A stretch of DNA of 64,000 nucleotides from Bartonella bacilliformis KC583 (GCF_000015445.1 NC_008783.1:186001-250000), one strand, 5' to 3'. Counted from the stretch's first letter, positions 16,576 through 27,697 are shown. The notes: generated by a model not told the origin, from the letters alone. Translations and numbers: made by a program.

Positions 16576-16725
16576 TACATTTTACGGCATCTTGCGCCAC
16601 ATATTTTAGTGATTCGTTTTCAATTTTTATGAAAAAATACTCTCAAGAATCCAAATTTTCAGAAAATTAAAGAGAAGCTGTAAAAGAAAGATTCCAAAGG
16701 GAAATAGAGGGATAAAATTAAATCT

Positions 16726-18021
16726 ATGGATTCAATTAAAATTACAGGGGGTAATATCCTTAATGGGGTTATTCCAATTTCTGGAGCTAAAAATGCTGCG
16801 TTGCCGCTTATGATTGCTGCGTTGCTTACCGATGAAACACTCATTGTTGACAATGTCCCTCATCTTGCAGATGTTGAATGTCTTATCCGGATTTTAAACA
16901 ATCATGGCATCGGTTATGCTGTTGAAGGACGGCAATGCCACACTGTGTGTAGCGATGCACGAACCATCTATTTTACCGCAAAAAACATCACCACAATACG
17001 CGCGCCTTATGAACTTGTCAGAAAAATGCGGGCCAGCTTCTGGGTGATTGGGCCGCTTCTTGCCCGCTGTCAGGAGGCTTGTGTTTCCCTACCAGGGGGG
17101 TGTGCTATTGGAACACGCCCTGTTGATTTCATCCTTGAAGGGCTAAAAGCTTTAGGTGCCGATATTGCTATCGAAAATGGCTATGTGCATGCAAAAGCGC
17201 TAAAAGGTTTAAAAGGGGCTTCTTACCATTTTCCCAAAGTGACCGTTGGGGGAACGCATGTTTTGCTGATGGCTGCTGTGTTGGCAGAAGGAAAAACTGT
17301 TCTTCACAATGCTGCGTGTGAACCGGAAGTGACCAACCTTGTGCAAGCGCTGAAAGCTATGGGAGCTGATATCTCTGGCGAAGGCACGGATGTTTTAACC
17401 ATTCATGGTGTCAAAAAGCTTCATGGTGCGCGGGTTTGTGTTATCCCTGATCGTATTGAAGCGGGAACTTATGCAATGGCTGTCGCTATGACTGGAGGAG
17501 ATGTCTTATTGCAAGACGCTGTTCCGGAACATCTGACAGAAGTTCTCACCGTGCTTGAAAAAGCAGGGCTCTCCATTGAAATCAAAGCGGAAGGCATTCG
17601 CGTTTTCCGCGATCCACACAAAAAAATGAAGTCTGTTGATATCACGACAGCGCCTTTCCCAGCTTTCCCAACTGATCTGCAAGCGCAATTTATGGCTTTG
17701 ATGACCCTTGCTGAAGGAAATACGCATATCACAGAAACGATTTTTGAAAATCGCTTTATGCATGTGCAGGAATTGGTGCGTTTGGGTGCGCGTATCACGT
17801 TGCAGGGCAAAACCGCAACAGTGCACGGAACCGATAAATTGCAAGGTGCGCAAGTGATGGCAACAGATTTGCGGGCTTCTGTCTCGCTCGTTATTGCAGC
17901 GCTCGCTGCTGAAGGGGAAACCACGGTTAATCGCGTTTATCATCTGGATCGCGGCTTTGAACGGTTGGAAGAAAAGTTAGCTCAGTGTGGGGCGTGTATT
18001 CAACGCGTCACGACTTCTTAA
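16726..18021 (+). CDS. murA: UDP-N-acetylglucosamine 1-carboxyvinyltransferase
   Basis: Transfers enolpyruvate from PEP to UDP-GlcNAc, the first committed step of peptidoglycan synthesis, in the cytosol. It has 431 residues, the normal family length. The N-terminal substrate loop is [14 protein letters not shown]. The catalytic loop is [13 protein letters not shown], with the PEP-binding Cys at residue 126, so the enzyme should be fosfomycin-sensitive in principle. The C-terminal half carries the second EPSP-synthase-like repeat ([34 protein letters not shown]). It reads as intact. Confidence 0.97.
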   Translation: MDSIKITGGNILNGVIPISGAKNAALPLMIAALLTDETLIVDNVPHLADVECLIRILNNHGIGYAVEGRQCHTVCSDARTIYFTAKNITTIRAPYELVRKMRASFWVIGPLLARCQEACVSLPGGCAIGTRPVDFILEGLKALGADIAIENGYVHAKALKGLKGASYHFPKVTVGGTHVLLMAAVLAEGKTVLHNAACEPEVTNLVQALKAMGADISGEGTDVLTIHGVKKLHGARVCVIPDRIEAGTYAMAVAMTGGDVLLQDAVPEHLTEVLTVLEKAGLSIEIKAEGIRVFRDPHKKMKSVDITTAPFPAFPTDLQAQFMALMTLAEGNTHITETIFENRFMHVQELVRLGARITLQGKTATVHGTDKLQGAQVMATDLRASVSLVIAALAAEGETTVNRVYHLDRGFERLEEKLAQCGACIQRVTTS

Positions 18022-18063
18022 ATAAGAAAAATAGCCTTTACATCAGAAAGAATTAGTCTTTGC

Positions 18064-18130
18064 AGCGGTTTGTGCCGCTTGCTGAAGGGCCCCTTCGCAT
18101 CTCGAAAAATGGCTAATTTAAAGGGGCCCT
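18064..18130. other. Hairpin and long inverted repeat after murA
   Basis: A short hairpin AGCGG-tttgtg-CCGCT is followed by a 10-bp perfect inverted repeat, AGGGCCCCTT at 18086-18095 and AAGGGGCCCT at 18121-18130. There is no T-run, so it is not a standard intrinsic terminator, but it may end or stabilise the murA transcript. Confidence 0.5.
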
Positions 18131-18598
18131 GAATGGTATGATGAAGGGTGGTCTGAAGTAGTCCTGGTAGGGTGGGTCCTGATGGTGAGATGAAGGACAG
18201 GTTAGAGAGGTGGTTTTGAAGGAGAGAGTATGAGGTATCAGGTCAGGATGCAGGGGTGGCTTGAATGGCAGAGTACAGAGGTAGAGACCAGCTTGAAGGG
18301 TGGCCTGAAGTGGCTCTAATGGGGTGGGTCCTGGTGGTGAGATGAAGGACAGGTTAGAGAGGTGGTTTTGAAGGGAAGAGGGCTGTCAGGTCAGGATGCC
18401 GGGGTATTTTGAGTGGCAGGGTGCAGAGGTAGAGGCAGTAAAGGGTGGCCTGAAGTGGCTCTAATGGGGGGGCCCTGGTGGTGAGATGAAGGACAGGTTA
18501 GAGGGGTGGTTTTGAAGGGAAGAGGGGTGTCAGGTCAGGATATGCAGGGGTGGCTTAAAGGGGTGAGCTTTGAGCTAAAGCGTTAGGGGGCTACAGCG
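18131..18598. repeat. Three ~145-150-bp tandem repeats
   Basis: GATGAAGGACAGGTTAGAG recurs at about 18189, 18341 and 18485, flanked by GGTGGTTTTGAAGG and GTCAGGTCAGGAT. No gene seen. Confidence 0.75.
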
Positions 18599-19447
18599 TT
18601 AAAGCATAAAATTTTCAGGCAGAGGTTCCCAAAAATCAGGAGCTTCAGTCTTTAATCTTGGGCCAAGACGAAGAGGAGAAATCTTCTCCGCCAGGCCTGT
18701 GCGGTCTGACACTTCAACCGCTAAGCCACAAAGCGTTGCAGGGCCCTGAGCAGGGCGATACGAGCCACAGGATTCTTGATAGACAAACCGATGCAATGGT
18801 TCTTTTTTATCCATCCCAAGAGAAGAGTCATAATCACCACACATGCCGGCATCCGATAAATAGGCACTGCCCCCTGCTAAAATTTGCGCATCCGCTGTTG
18901 GAATATGCGTATGGGTGCCCACAATAACGCTAACACGGCCATCAAGAAAATGACCAAAACATTGCTTTTCACTTGTTGCTTCCGCATGAAAATCAACAAT
19001 AATTGCGTCTGTCTCTTCTTTTAAAGGAAATTTAGAGACAATTTTGTCTGCTGTTGTAAAAGGATTCTCCACAGTGCAGGGCATAAAAACAGACCCCAAA
19101 ATATTGGTCACCAAAATACGCGCGCCATTTTTAGCCGTAAAAATACCAGAACCCTTGCCCGGTGTCCCCGCGATAAAATTAGCAGGGCGTAAAAAACGGT
19201 CACTATAATTGGCGTATTTTAGGGCTTCCTTGCAATGAAAGGCATGGTTTCCTGTGGTGATGACATTTGCGCCTGCTGTTAAAAGAGAATGATAGGTCTC
19301 TTGGCTAAGACCAAAACCATGCGATGCGTTTTCACCGTTCACCACAACAAAATCAAGCTGCCATTGCTGAATAAGGCGAGGAAGTGCATAAAATACAGCA
19401 GCACAGCCTGTTGCACCTACAATGTCGCCCAAAAATAAAAACCGCAT
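18599..19447 (-). CDS. TIGR00282/YmdB-family metallophosphoesterase
   Basis: 282 residues, calcineurin-like fold. Metal-ligand motifs are visible: FLGDIVGATG (Asp), VVNGENASHGFGL (Glu-Asn), ITTGNHAFHCKE (Asn-His), IVDFHAE and GTHTHIPTAD (His-x-His). Family members such as Bacillus YmdB are 2',3'-cyclic-nucleotide or cAMP phosphodiesterases; the substrate in alphaproteobacteria is not established. It starts 2 bp after the stop of the cyclo-ligase gene, so the two form an operon. Confidence 0.9.
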   Translation of the reverse strand: MRFLFLGDIVGATGCAAVFYALPRLIQQWQLDFVVVNGENASHGFGLSQETYHSLLTAGANVITTGNHAFHCKEALKYANYSDRFLRPANFIAGTPGKGSGIFTAKNGARILVTNILGSVFMPCTVENPFTTADKIVSKFPLKEETDAIIVDFHAEATSEKQCFGHFLDGRVSVIVGTHTHIPTADAQILAGGSAYLSDAGMCGDYDSSLGMDKKEPLHRFVYQESCGSYRPAQGPATLCGLAVEVSDRTGLAEKISPLRLGPRLKTEAPDFWEPLPENFML

Positions 19448-19449
19448 AT

Positions 19450-20088
19450 TTACCGCTCTAAAAAACCTTTTTCTGTAAAAATGCCTTGTAAAACCAAATC
19501 ATGCTCTGTGCTAGGAATAGACTCAACTTCCTGACACGAAAATCCTAAACCAAATAAATCTATGCAGTGCCCTTCTGCCTTTAATGCTGCAATGGCACGA
19601 TCATAATAGCCTTTACCATAGCCAAGGCGGTTATACTGACGATCAAACGCTAAAAGAGGCACAAGTATAAATGTAGGGGTGACAACCGCACTGCTTGCCC
19701 CTGGGCTCATGGTGTGAAACCGCGCGCGCTCTAAGGGTGTGTGCGGTGAATAAGCACGGAAAACCATTGTCTCATCATCAATGACAGCAGGCAAAGCTAG
19801 ACGACCACCACGCGACACAACATATTCTAAAAAGGGACCAGGGTCGAGCTCTGATCGTATTGGCCAATAGCCCGCAACAATCATTTGAGAAATATCTCCC
19901 ATTTTTTGTTCAAGCGTATGGGCGATATGCCAACAGGCACGATATGAAAAAATACGATGAGTATCCTTAGACAGCTTCTCACGCTCTGAAAAGCCCAGAT
20001 GCCGTAAGTGTGACCGAACGGATTGAATAGAAAGCGAGTCTTTAGACATTCTCGGTATTGCTAATCCATCATCCATAAAAATGTTCAT
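19450..20088 (-). CDS. 5-formyltetrahydrofolate cyclo-ligase
   Basis: ATP-dependent conversion of 5-formyl-THF to 5,10-methenyl-THF, returning stored folate to one-carbon metabolism. 212 residues. The conserved end LGYGKGYYDRAIAAL carries the Gly-rich/Tyr substrate loop, and GYWPIRSELDPGPFL is the ATP-side motif. The first ~13 residues are poorly supported; Met14 is another possible start. It lies downstream of 6S RNA on the same strand, the arrangement known from many proteobacteria. Confidence 0.92.
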   Translation of the reverse strand: MNIFMDDGLAIPRMSKDSLSIQSVRSHLRHLGFSEREKLSKDTHRIFSYRACWHIAHTLEQKMGDISQMIVAGYWPIRSELDPGPFLEYVVSRGGRLALPAVIDDETMVFRAYSPHTPLERARFHTMSPGASSAVVTPTFILVPLLAFDRQYNRLGYGKGYYDRAIAALKAEGHCIDLFGLGFSCQEVESIPSTEHDLVLQGIFTEKGFLER

Positions 20089-20159
20089 ACCATTCTGTTT
20101 TCACATCGCCAAGGCATGAAGAACATGTTCCCCAAAAAACACCCCAAAAAACAAGAGCG

Positions 20160-20700
20160 AGCTTCAGGAAAGCAGGGGTTGGTCCCAGAAAAAGGGAATA
20201 GGGCCCATAAACAGAGGTAAAATTATGTAAGGCGCATAAGAGTGCAGGATTGTGACGTTGTCAGGCTGGTAAAGGGAGTTTCCGAGCAAAGCAGGAGCGA
20301 ACTACGGAAAATAAGAGTACAGAAAATAAGAGTGGAGGCCAGAAGATTAGAGGTAGGGTTATGTAAGGCGTATAAGAGTGCAGGATTGTGACGTTGTCGG
20401 GCTGGTAAGAGGAGTTTTTCAAGCAAAGCAGGGGCTGGAGCTGCTTGATGAGAGCTTATGGCCTTTATAAGGGCTTACGGCCTTTTGCTATGGGAGAGAG
20501 ATAATATAGTGAAGCTGGCAAGGAGGTGAGGCAGCGAGGCAATGTGGTAAGAGGCCCAGAGGCGGTCATGAGGCGGGGAGGTAAGAGGGTAAGGAAATGG
20601 GAAGGTAGAGAAGTGAAGTTGTAAGGTAAAAAAGAGGCAGAAAGCCAAGAGGTCATGAGGCAGGGAGCCAAAGCTTCTCTTCCCAATAAACTCCTCCTTC
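20160..20700. repeat. Intergenic repeats between cyclo-ligase and 6S RNA
   Basis: TTATGTAAGGCG(C/T)ATAAGAGTGCAGG with flanks occurs at 20223 and 20359, a 136-bp step. Positions 20500-20690 are simple purine-rich DNA (GGCAAGGAGGTGAGGCAGCG). No gene seen. Confidence 0.6.
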
Positions 20701-20703
20701 CAA

Positions 20704-20873
20704 TAAAAATGGTGAACCGCAGCGACCGATGGAAAAGTCTGATTCCGGGAACCTACACAAGTAGGTGGGCGCCATATGAAAAAGCCCACGGGCTTTCTCA
20801 GGGACAGCTCCCTTAGGAATCAATAAGGCCCCGGGAATGTCTGTATTTCCTGTCGAGAAGAGCAGAACACCGC
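20704..20873 (-). ncRNA. ssrS: 6S RNA
   Basis: Regulatory RNA that mimics an open promoter and sequesters sigma70 RNA polymerase. About 170 nt on the minus strand. Near the centre lies the conserved GGGGCCTTATTGATTCC and GGGAGCTGTCCCTG region, then a hairpin AAAGCCCGTGGGCTTT. The return strand has GGCGCCCACCTAC...GTAGG. The ends pair through GGTG and CACC and finish at a T-rich run. It has a promoter at the right distance and precedes the 5-formyl-THF cyclo-ligase gene, as in many alpha- and gammaproteobacteria. End positions are estimates. Confidence 0.75.
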
Positions 20874-20878
20874 TCATG

Positions 20879-20907
20879 ATTATAGGAGAATTTATACGTT
20901 CTGACTA
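20879..20907 (-). promoter_or_regulatory. Promoter of 6S RNA
   Basis: A perfect -10 TATAAT at 20884-20879 and a -35-like TAGTCA at 20907-20902, 17 bp apart. Transcription would begin about 6-7 nt downstream, at the first bases of the 6S RNA. Confidence 0.6.
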
Positions 20908-21001
20908 GAGAAAATAATGACACGGACGCAACAATAAAGATTTTTAAATCTCCTCCATGCTAAATTCCTTACTCAAATACCCCCTATGTTAAATTTTTCA
21001 C

Positions 21002-21952
21002 TTAAGTACCTTGTGGGGATTTTTCATCAAGCAATAGGCCAATACGCTTTTGGAGTTTTCGCATTTGCGGATAATAATGCAATGCCATTTCATAGGCCTT
21101 AATGGCAAGCTCTATGCGGTCTGTTGCTTCCATCGTTAGCCCAAGTTCAAAATAGGCGAGATAATTGCGCGGTTCAAGCTTAAGCGCGTGGCTTAAGTCA
21201 AACATGGCAAGTTTAAAATCACTCATTTGAATGTGAACCCAAGCGCGTCTGACCCAAGCTTCCGCATAAGTTGGGTTGAGTGCAATGATGGTGTCAAGAT
21301 AATCAAGAGCAAGGCCATAATTATCACTACTAATGCCATTTTCAGCCCATTGCATCAAAAGATCAATCGTTTCACTGCCCGATTGCAACCATAAACGTTG
21401 CACTTGTTTGCTAAGCTTCTGCGCCTCATTCGCATTGGCACAATATTTTAATTCTCTCAACAAACGGGCAATCTCTGCTTCTTTACGCTGTTCCATCGTT
21501 TGCGTTTGAGAGAGGTCTGCTGGGGTTCGATCATCAAAAAGCGTAGCCGCTGAAGGGGGAGAAGATGTTGAAGGACGTGGATCGGGGATGAGGTCATCCA
21601 ACGATAAAAAAGATTGTGGAGGAGGTAGTTCAGATGGCAAAGAAGGCGGCTCTTTTCCATAGCAAGGAGACAGCAAAACCAGACCGCTGAAACAAAGGGA
21701 AAAATATCGCCATCTTTTAAAAGGGGTGCTCTTGTTCACACGATATTTGGATGGGTTGTTGACACTTTTTGCCACACAATATTTTACCACGTGATCTTTT
21801 GCGAAAGACACCTGTCTTGAAAAATATCCTCTTAAAAAAAAGGAGGCCCACATATAGGGGCCCCACAATAAACAGGACAGCACATTAAATGCTCTATGAG
21901 AAATGTGTGAAAACCTTATATGAGAAATGTGTAAAAAATATGAAGCCTGCAC
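21002..21952 (-). CDS. Exported tetratricopeptide-repeat protein
   Basis: The frame gives 316 residues, but the first ~75 look non-coding. A GTG around 21740 places a signal-peptide-like stretch at the N-terminus (RWRYFSLCFSGLVLLSPCYG), followed by a Pro/Ser-rich linker (PPSLPSELPPPQSFLSL). The last ~120 residues hold TPR units (YGLALDYLDTIIALNPTYAE, FKLAMFDLSHALKLEPRNYL, IELAIKAYEMALHYYPQ). TPR proteins scaffold complexes, and an envelope role is likely from the signal. The start is uncertain. The rhizobial relatives I know are uncharacterised TPR proteins. Confidence 0.75.
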   Translation of the reverse strand: MQASYFLHISHIRFSHISHRAFNVLSCLLWGPYMWASFFLRGYFSRQVSFAKDHVVKYCVAKSVNNPSKYRVNKSTPFKRWRYFSLCFSGLVLLSPCYGKEPPSLPSELPPPQSFLSLDDLIPDPRPSTSSPPSAATLFDDRTPADLSQTQTMEQRKEAEIARLLRELKYCANANEAQKLSKQVQRLWLQSGSETIDLLMQWAENGISSDNYGLALDYLDTIIALNPTYAEAWVRRAWVHIQMSDFKLAMFDLSHALKLEPRNYLAYFELGLTMEATDRIELAIKAYEMALHYYPQMRKLQKRIGLLLDEKSPQGT

Positions 21953-22026
21953 AGCATATAAAACCTAATATAACCCTGCTATTTTGGCGCAGGCTTTATC
22001 AACCGCAGCGGCAGGCATTTGTACCC

Positions 22027-22152
22027 TTAACCTTGGCGCGCCCTAAAACGCGGGTTGGTTTTATTCAAGATATAAATACGACCTTTTCGACGAACCACCC
22101 GGTTGTCGCGGTGACGTCCCTTAAGTGCCTTGAGCGAATTTTTAATTTTCAT
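22027..22152 (-). CDS. rpmJ: 50S ribosomal protein L36
   Basis: 41 residues. It begins [17 protein letters not shown] and ends in [11 protein letters not shown]. This is the alternative, Cys-free L36 type (YkgO-like), without the zinc-binding Cys/His set, which is usual in Rhizobiales. Zinc independence is expected from the missing ligands. Confidence 0.93.
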   Translation of the reverse strand: MKIKNSLKALKGRHRDNRVVRRKGRIYILNKTNPRFRARQG

Positions 22153-23515
22153 GATCACCACCGTTTATAACGAAAGACCTAAATTCTTAAAAAATACGAA
22201 AGATAGGAAGAGAAAGTCCTGACCCTCATCGTACTTGCTTTTTTCTTACGCATTCTTGTTCAAGACTTAAGACTATTGTCATTGTACATTGTCAGATCAC
22301 AGTTACTGTCAGACCACAGTTACTTTACTCTGTCGATTCGTGTACTTTGCCATCTTACCCTGTCAATCAGGGTATTTTGTCATCGTACTCTGTTCATCAG
22401 CGTACTTTAGTCATTGCGTTCTGTCGATCATTCCCCTTTGTCCCTTGAGTCCTCTTCCTTAAAATCAATACAAAGAAAAACTCTGCCTTCTCTTAAAAAA
22501 CAAAAGCTTGCCTAAGGACAATGAAACCCAACAAGAGAACAATGAAATCGAACAAGATAATGAGTAAGCGAAAATCGCAAAAAATCTGCAGCTCTTCTAA
22601 CAAGAAGTCTTTACCTTGTCAACTCAACAGTTTTCACAAAATCAAGAATAAAGGGAGAAGAAGAGGGAGACAAAAATAGAGGGGAGAGCAAGAGAGAGGA
22701 GCAAGAAAGGAGATGGAGATAAAGAGGGGGCGAGTGGAAGAGAGAGAAAGAGGGAGCTGACAAGGAGCCGGGAATGAAAGGGGCTTAAGAAGGAGAGCAG
22801 AAGGAGAGTCAAAAAGAGGAAGAAAGAGGAGGGCTAAAAATGGAGGAATGAGCAAAAGTGAGCTAAGGATGGCGGAGAAGCCAAGGGAGAAGCAAAAAGT
22901 AAGCTAAGGATGGCGGAGAAGCCAAGGGAGAAGAAGAGGCCGAGAAGGAGTGAGAAGCAAGAAAGGAGATAAAGAGGGGGCGAGTGGGAGAGAAAGAAAG
23001 AGGGAGCTGACAAGGAGCCGGGAATGAAAGGGGCTTAAGAAGGAGAGCAGAAGGAGAGTCAAAAAGAGGAAGAAAAAGGAACGCTAAGAATGGAGGAATG
23101 AGCAAAAAGTGAGCCAAGAATGACGGGAGGAGCCAAGGGAGAAGAAGTGAGAAGGAATAAGAAGGAGTGAGAAGAAGAAAGGAGATAAAGAGGGGGCGAG
23201 TAGGGGAGAGAGAAAGAGGGAGCTGACAAGGAAGGGAGGAGAGCTAAGAATGACATGAGGAGCCAGGAAGGAAGGAGTAAGAAGCAAGGGGAGAGCCAAG
23301 GGGGAAAGAAGGAGGGAGGAGCAAAAAGTGGGAGTAAGCTAAAATGACAGGGGCTAAAAATGGAGAGGGCTTAAGAAAGGGAAATCAAGAAGAAGGGGTT
23401 GATAGGGGCCAAAAATGAAGAGGCATTAAGGAAGTCTTGAGTCGGGTCATTGGGGAGACAGTGTTGAAGAATGTCTGGACTTCAAAGGGGTGAGGGATGA
23501 GAATTTATCTCTTCT
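22153..23515. repeat. 1.4-kb intergenic: GTAC/TGTCA-rich stretch, then purine-rich tandem repeats
   Basis: No gene seen. Positions 22250-22440 contain loose repeats of TGTCATCGTACTCTGT/TGTCGATC. Positions 22640-23340 hold about three copies of a 217-250-bp unit marked by AAAGAGGGGGCGAG at 22721, 22971 and 23188. All have CTGACAAGGA and GAGCTAAGAATG-like phrases and are almost entirely A and G on the + strand. Confidence 0.7.
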
Positions 23516-24679
23516 CTAAACAGAGTGTGTCGCTGGCCCGGTTAAGCGGATGATATGCCCCATTTTCCGTTCTGGCTGTACTGACTTTTTGCCATATAAA
23601 TGCACGGATGTATTCTCTTGCATCAGAGCAGAGACATAATCATCCAAATTATTGCCAAGAAGATTGATCATTTCGCAATTGCTATGGCGCTCTGTATTGC
23701 CCAGAGGAAGGCCACAAATGGCTCGGATATGTTGCTCAAACTGCGAGATCACACAGGCTTTTTGCGTCCAATGACCAGAATTGTGAACACGAGGCGCCAA
23801 TTCATTGACCAATAATTGCCCGTCAGACAAAACAAAAAATTCAATACACAGCACACCAACATACTCAAGCGCCTGCAACACACGCGTGCTGACCTCATAC
23901 GCGGCTTTCTGCACTGATTGTGGAACAGCTGAGGGAACACACGCTTTATGCAAAATACCATTCTTGTGTTGATTTTCTGAGCAATCATAAAACACAAGAG
24001 CCCCGTGCGGATCACGGGCGGCGATGACAGAAATTTCTGCTACAAAAGGCACAATCTCTTCTAAAATAGAAGGCGTCTTTTCAAGTTCTGTTGAGAGTGC
24101 AGCAATCACTTGTGGACTTGGATTGTGAAGGGATTGCTGCATTTTGCCATCATAGCCAAAGCGGCGTGCTTTCAAAAGGCCATGGCCTCTAAATCCATCG
24201 TTATTGAGTCCGTTGTTGTTGAGTTCATGGCTATTGAGTGCAGAAAGACCTGCCAGCAAAGAAGCTTGATCTTGCACTGCATGCCAAGATGCTGTCGCAA
24301 TACCATGCTCATTGAGAAAATTTTTCTCTAAAACCCGATCTTGCGAAATTTCCAACGCTTTTGATGATGGATAAAGACGGCATGCCTTTTCTATCCATTG
24401 AATCGTTGTTACAGGAAGATTTTCAAATTCATACGTCACAACATCGCATAGGTCTATCAAGCGCTGCAAAGCGGCCTGATCATCATAGTCTGCAACAATA
24501 TGGTTATTTGCAGTTTGTGCTGCTGGACATTGCACTTCAGGGCATAAAATAATCGTTTGAAAGCCAAGTTCAGCGGCGGCTATGGCCAACATGCGTGCAA
24601 GTTGCCCCCCTCCGATCAAACCAATTGTGCTTCCTGGTTTTAAAGGATCAGAGATATTCATCACCATGGTCACGCTCAA
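23516..24679 (-). CDS. purK: N5-carboxyaminoimidazole ribonucleotide synthase
   Basis: Makes N5-CAIR from AIR, bicarbonate and ATP in de novo purine synthesis. It has 387 residues, normal for the family. An N-terminal Rossmann-like motif [16 protein letters not shown] is followed by an ATP-grasp domain ([50 protein letters not shown]). A ~10-residue run [20 protein letters not shown] inside the domain is an unusual Asn-rich insert. The start overlaps the purE stop by 4 bp, so translation is coupled. Confidence 0.96.
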   Translation of the reverse strand: MSVTMVMNISDPLKPGSTIGLIGGGQLARMLAIAAAELGFQTIILCPEVQCPAAQTANNHIVADYDDQAALQRLIDLCDVVTYEFENLPVTTIQWIEKACRLYPSSKALEISQDRVLEKNFLNEHGIATASWHAVQDQASLLAGLSALNSHELNNNGLNNDGFRGHGLLKARRFGYDGKMQQSLHNPSPQVIAALSTELEKTPSILEEIVPFVAEISVIAARDPHGALVFYDCSENQHKNGILHKACVPSAVPQSVQKAAYEVSTRVLQALEYVGVLCIEFFVLSDGQLLVNELAPRVHNSGHWTQKACVISQFEQHIRAICGLPLGNTERHSNCEMINLLGNNLDDYVSALMQENTSVHLYGKKSVQPERKMGHIIRLTGPATHSV

Positions 24680-25173
24680 AGTCCATCATTGGGGTATTCA
24701 GCAACATGAGTGGTTTGCTGATGGCGCCATGCTTCTAAACGCTTGGCAAGTGCATCATCAGAAAGTGCCAAAACTGCTGCCGATAAAAGAGCTGCATTGA
24801 CAGCGCCTGCTTTGCCTATGGCTAAGGTTCCAACCGGGATTCCGGCAGGCATTTGCACAATGGAAAGCAGAGAATCTTGCCCTGATAAAGTGTGTGATTC
24901 CATTGGAACGCCAAAAACAGGAAGAGGCGTTAAAGCAGCCACCATGCCTGGAAGATGTGCAGCACCACCAGCGCCGGCAATCAAAACTTTAAACCCTGCG
25001 GCTTTTGCTCCTTTGGCAAAGCTGTAGAGCCGATCTGGGGTGCGATGTGCGGAAACAATATGCGCACTATAGGAAATGCCAAGTTCTGTTAACATAGCTG
25101 CGCTATGGCACATGGTTTGCCAATCTGATTGGCTGCCCATTAAAAGCGCTACATCATAGGATTGTTGAGCCAT
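24676..25173 (-). CDS. purE: N5-carboxyaminoimidazole ribonucleotide mutase
   Basis: Converts N5-CAIR to CAIR, the step after PurK; cytosolic octamer. 165 residues. Class I PurE motifs are present: [12 protein letters not shown] at the N-terminus, the catalytic [10 protein letters not shown] and [11 protein letters not shown]. It is upstream of and overlaps purK, the standard purEK order. Confidence 0.97.
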   Translation of the reverse strand: MAQQSYDVALLMGSQSDWQTMCHSAAMLTELGISYSAHIVSAHRTPDRLYSFAKGAKAAGFKVLIAGAGGAAHLPGMVAALTPLPVFGVPMESHTLSGQDSLLSIVQMPAGIPVGTLAIGKAGAVNAALLSAAVLALSDDALAKRLEAWRHQQTTHVAEYPNDGL

Positions 25174-26181
25174 TTCACATCCTTTTCCTATTCTGCATTT
25201 TTGATTGTTTTAAAAATTCCATCCCCCTTATATCCTTTTTATGTCACCAATGCACCATTTTTTGACATGTCATCAGGAAGAGACAGTAATTTTTGCGGTC
25301 ATAAAGTACCAAGAAGGGCCAGGAGATATGGGCCAGGGGAGCATGAGTGAGGAGAGTATTGGTGTGGGTGTATGAGAGAGAACGGTGAAATGGAGAAGGA
25401 AGCTTAAAGATGAGCAGTGCGGGGAGAGATGTGCTGAGTGGGATGCAAGCGAAGGGGGAATATTTGTCAAGGGAGCAAGAGCCAAGGGAAAATGTTCATG
25501 GGGGAACATGAGTGAGGTGTCGGAGAGTTGCCGGGGCCGAGGGGTATCAGGGGAATATTGGCCAGAGGGGGCATAAGTAAGAAGACCATTGGTGTGGGGA
25601 TATGAGAGGTGAACGGTGAAATGGAGAAGGAGGCTTTAAGGGATGAGCGATGCAGCGATGGATGGCTGAGTGGGATGCAAGCGAAGGGGGAATATTTGTC
25701 AAGGGAGCAAGAGTCAGGGGAAAATGTTCATGGGGGAACATGAGTGAGGTGTCAGAGAGTTGCCGGGGCCAAGGGAGGATTAGAGGAATATTGGCCAGGG
25801 AGCAGAGTGTAGAGGGGAGCAGAGCGCATTGATGGGGAGGATATGAGAGATAAACGGTGAAATGGAAAAGGAAGCTTAAAGATGAGCGATGCAGCGATGG
25901 ATGTGCTGAGTGAGATGTAAGCGAAAGGGGAATTTAAGAGAGAGTGAGGAAGAGATTAAGAGATAGAGTATAAATTTTGATTGTGTCATTTCGGGATTAA
26001 TGGGAAATTTATAGGGAAAATCTCTGTTTCTACGTAAAATGCATGTTCACAAAAGGATGAAAATAAGATATGGGTGGCTTAAGTTGTATCCTTTAGGGCT
26101 CAGCAACTAACACGTTCATTATTAACTAAAACGTTAACCATTAAATAAAAAATACGTTAATCATAAAGGAAGTTCTCATTT
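25174..26181. repeat. 1-kb intergenic with three ~235-bp tandem repeats
   Basis: AACGGTGAAATGGA marks units at about 25381, 25612 and 25853, steps of 231 and 241 bp. They share GCAAGCGAAGGGGGAATATTTGTCAAGG split across units and GGGGGAACATGAGTGAGG. Positions 26100-26180 before infA are AT-rich with direct ACGTTAA repeats and may hold its promoter. No gene seen. Confidence 0.7.
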
Positions 26182-26400
26182 ATGTCCAAAGAAGAAGTTT
26201 TGGAATTTTCCGGTGTCGTTATCGAACTCTTACCAAATGCGATGTTTCGCGTGAAACTGGAAAATGATCATGAAATTATTGCTCATACGGCAGGAAGAAT
26301 GCGCAAAAACCGTATTCGTGTGTTGGCAGGCGATAAAATTATGGTTGAAATGACTCCGTATGATCTTACAAAAGGGCGTATTACGTACCGTTATAAATAA
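26182..26400 (+). CDS. infA: Translation initiation factor IF-1
   Basis: 72-residue OB-fold protein that occupies the ribosomal A site during initiation. It reads [20 protein letters not shown] and ends in [10 protein letters not shown], as across bacteria. AAGGAAG lies 8 nt before the ATG. Confidence 0.98.
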   Translation: MSKEEVLEFSGVVIELLPNAMFRVKLENDHEIIAHTAGRMRKNRIRVLAGDKIMVEMTPYDLTKGRITYRYK

Positions 26401-26876
26401 AAAATTAGCGTTTTTAGCGCGCAAAATTTTAGCTTACAGCTTAAAACTTTCAGCTTAAATGTGGTTTGATTTCTCTTTTCATCATTCGTGGTGTCTGTAA
26501 GAATCGTAGATTGGGGGTGTGCATGGGGGAGTGCAAAGCAAAAAAATAAGGCGGACCGAATAAGGCCGATTGCCGGGGGGGCAGGGAGCCAAAGAGCCAA
26601 AGGGCAAGGTATCTCCGCAATTGGCGAGCTGTTTCAAAAGCTGTAGAGAGAAATATATAAAATTATAGCCAGGGATATGATAAAATGCAGCCTGATTAGG
26701 GCTCTCATGAGAATTTCATGGGGCTTAGCATGAGGGTGCAGAGCTTTGTGCATGGGGGGTGCAGAAAAATTGACAGACCCTTTCTATGCCGATATCCTTA
26801 AGGCCAATAGGTCAAAAAACCCCCTGTAAAAAAAGATTAATGGAATCATTCAATAGAATGGATAAGGGGTAAAATA
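26401..26876. other. Intergenic, nothing recognised
   Basis: 476 bp with no gene, tRNA or clear repeat. A C-run and G-run near 26570-26580 and the phrase AGCCAAAGAGCCAAAGGGC are the only low-complexity elements. Confidence 0.5.
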
Positions 26877-27539
26877 ATGGAAATCGAATTGGTTCTTGCT
26901 TCTGCTTCACCGCGGCGTTTAGAGCTTTTGGCACAAATTGGTCTAAAGCCTGATCATGTATGTGCTACTGATATTGATGAAACACCACATGCACGAGAAA
27001 ATCCAGCAGATCTGGCTAAGCGCTTGGCACAGGAAAAAGCGCTGAAAGCTTATGACATTTTATTCAGCACTGAGCAAATTTGTGAACAAGATCTGACCCG
27101 TGAACAAGATCTGGATTCAAAAAAATGTCTGATCTTAGCGGCGGATACAGTGGTTGCTGTGGGTGGTTCTATTTTGCCTAAACCTAACGGAGAAGAGGAC
27201 GCTTACACCTGTTTACGCGCTCTTTCTAGACAAGCGCATAAGGTTTATGGTGCTGTTTGTTTTCTTAATGAACACAGGGAGAAAACTGTCACTTTGGTTG
27301 AAACGTGTGTGCGTTTTAAACACTTGACCCCCCCTATGATCGAGGCTTATATTGCTTCTGGAGAATGGCAAGGAAAAGCAGGTGGCTACGCTATTCAGGG
27401 AAAAGCCGCTGCTTTTGTTATTGATGTTGCAGGTTCTTATACCAATGTTGTTGGGTTGCCTTTGGCGGAAACAACAGATCTTTTGATTGCTTATGGATAT
27501 CCTGTTTTTCCTCAATGGACTAAAATTTTTGAAGGATAA
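26877..27539 (+). CDS. maf: Maf-family nucleotide pyrophosphatase
   Basis: House-cleaning hydrolase of non-canonical or dTTP/UTP nucleotides, also linked to septum inhibition. 220 residues. The N-terminal signature LASASPRRLELLAQIGL, LILAADTVVAVGG with the catalytic Asp, and GKAGGYAIQGKAAAFV are all present. A ~20-residue insert with EQICEQDLTREQDLDSKK precedes the AADTVV motif and repeats EQDL. It follows infA and precedes yacG, a conserved rhizobial order. Confidence 0.94.
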   Translation: MEIELVLASASPRRLELLAQIGLKPDHVCATDIDETPHARENPADLAKRLAQEKALKAYDILFSTEQICEQDLTREQDLDSKKCLILAADTVVAVGGSILPKPNGEEDAYTCLRALSRQAHKVYGAVCFLNEHREKTVTLVETCVRFKHLTPPMIEAYIASGEWQGKAGGYAIQGKAAAFVIDVAGSYTNVVGLPLAETTDLLIAYGYPVFPQWTKIFEG

Positions 27540-27697
27540 GAATAGCTCACCTCTTCTCTTGAAAATATGATGAGGGCTATAGGAAATATGAGGGCTATGG
27601 GGACGATGGGGGATAAGAAAAGCGCATGATAAAAGCTCAAACATGATGAGACAAAAGCTTAAACACTATGAAAAGAGGAGAAGGAGTCGAAACTTTC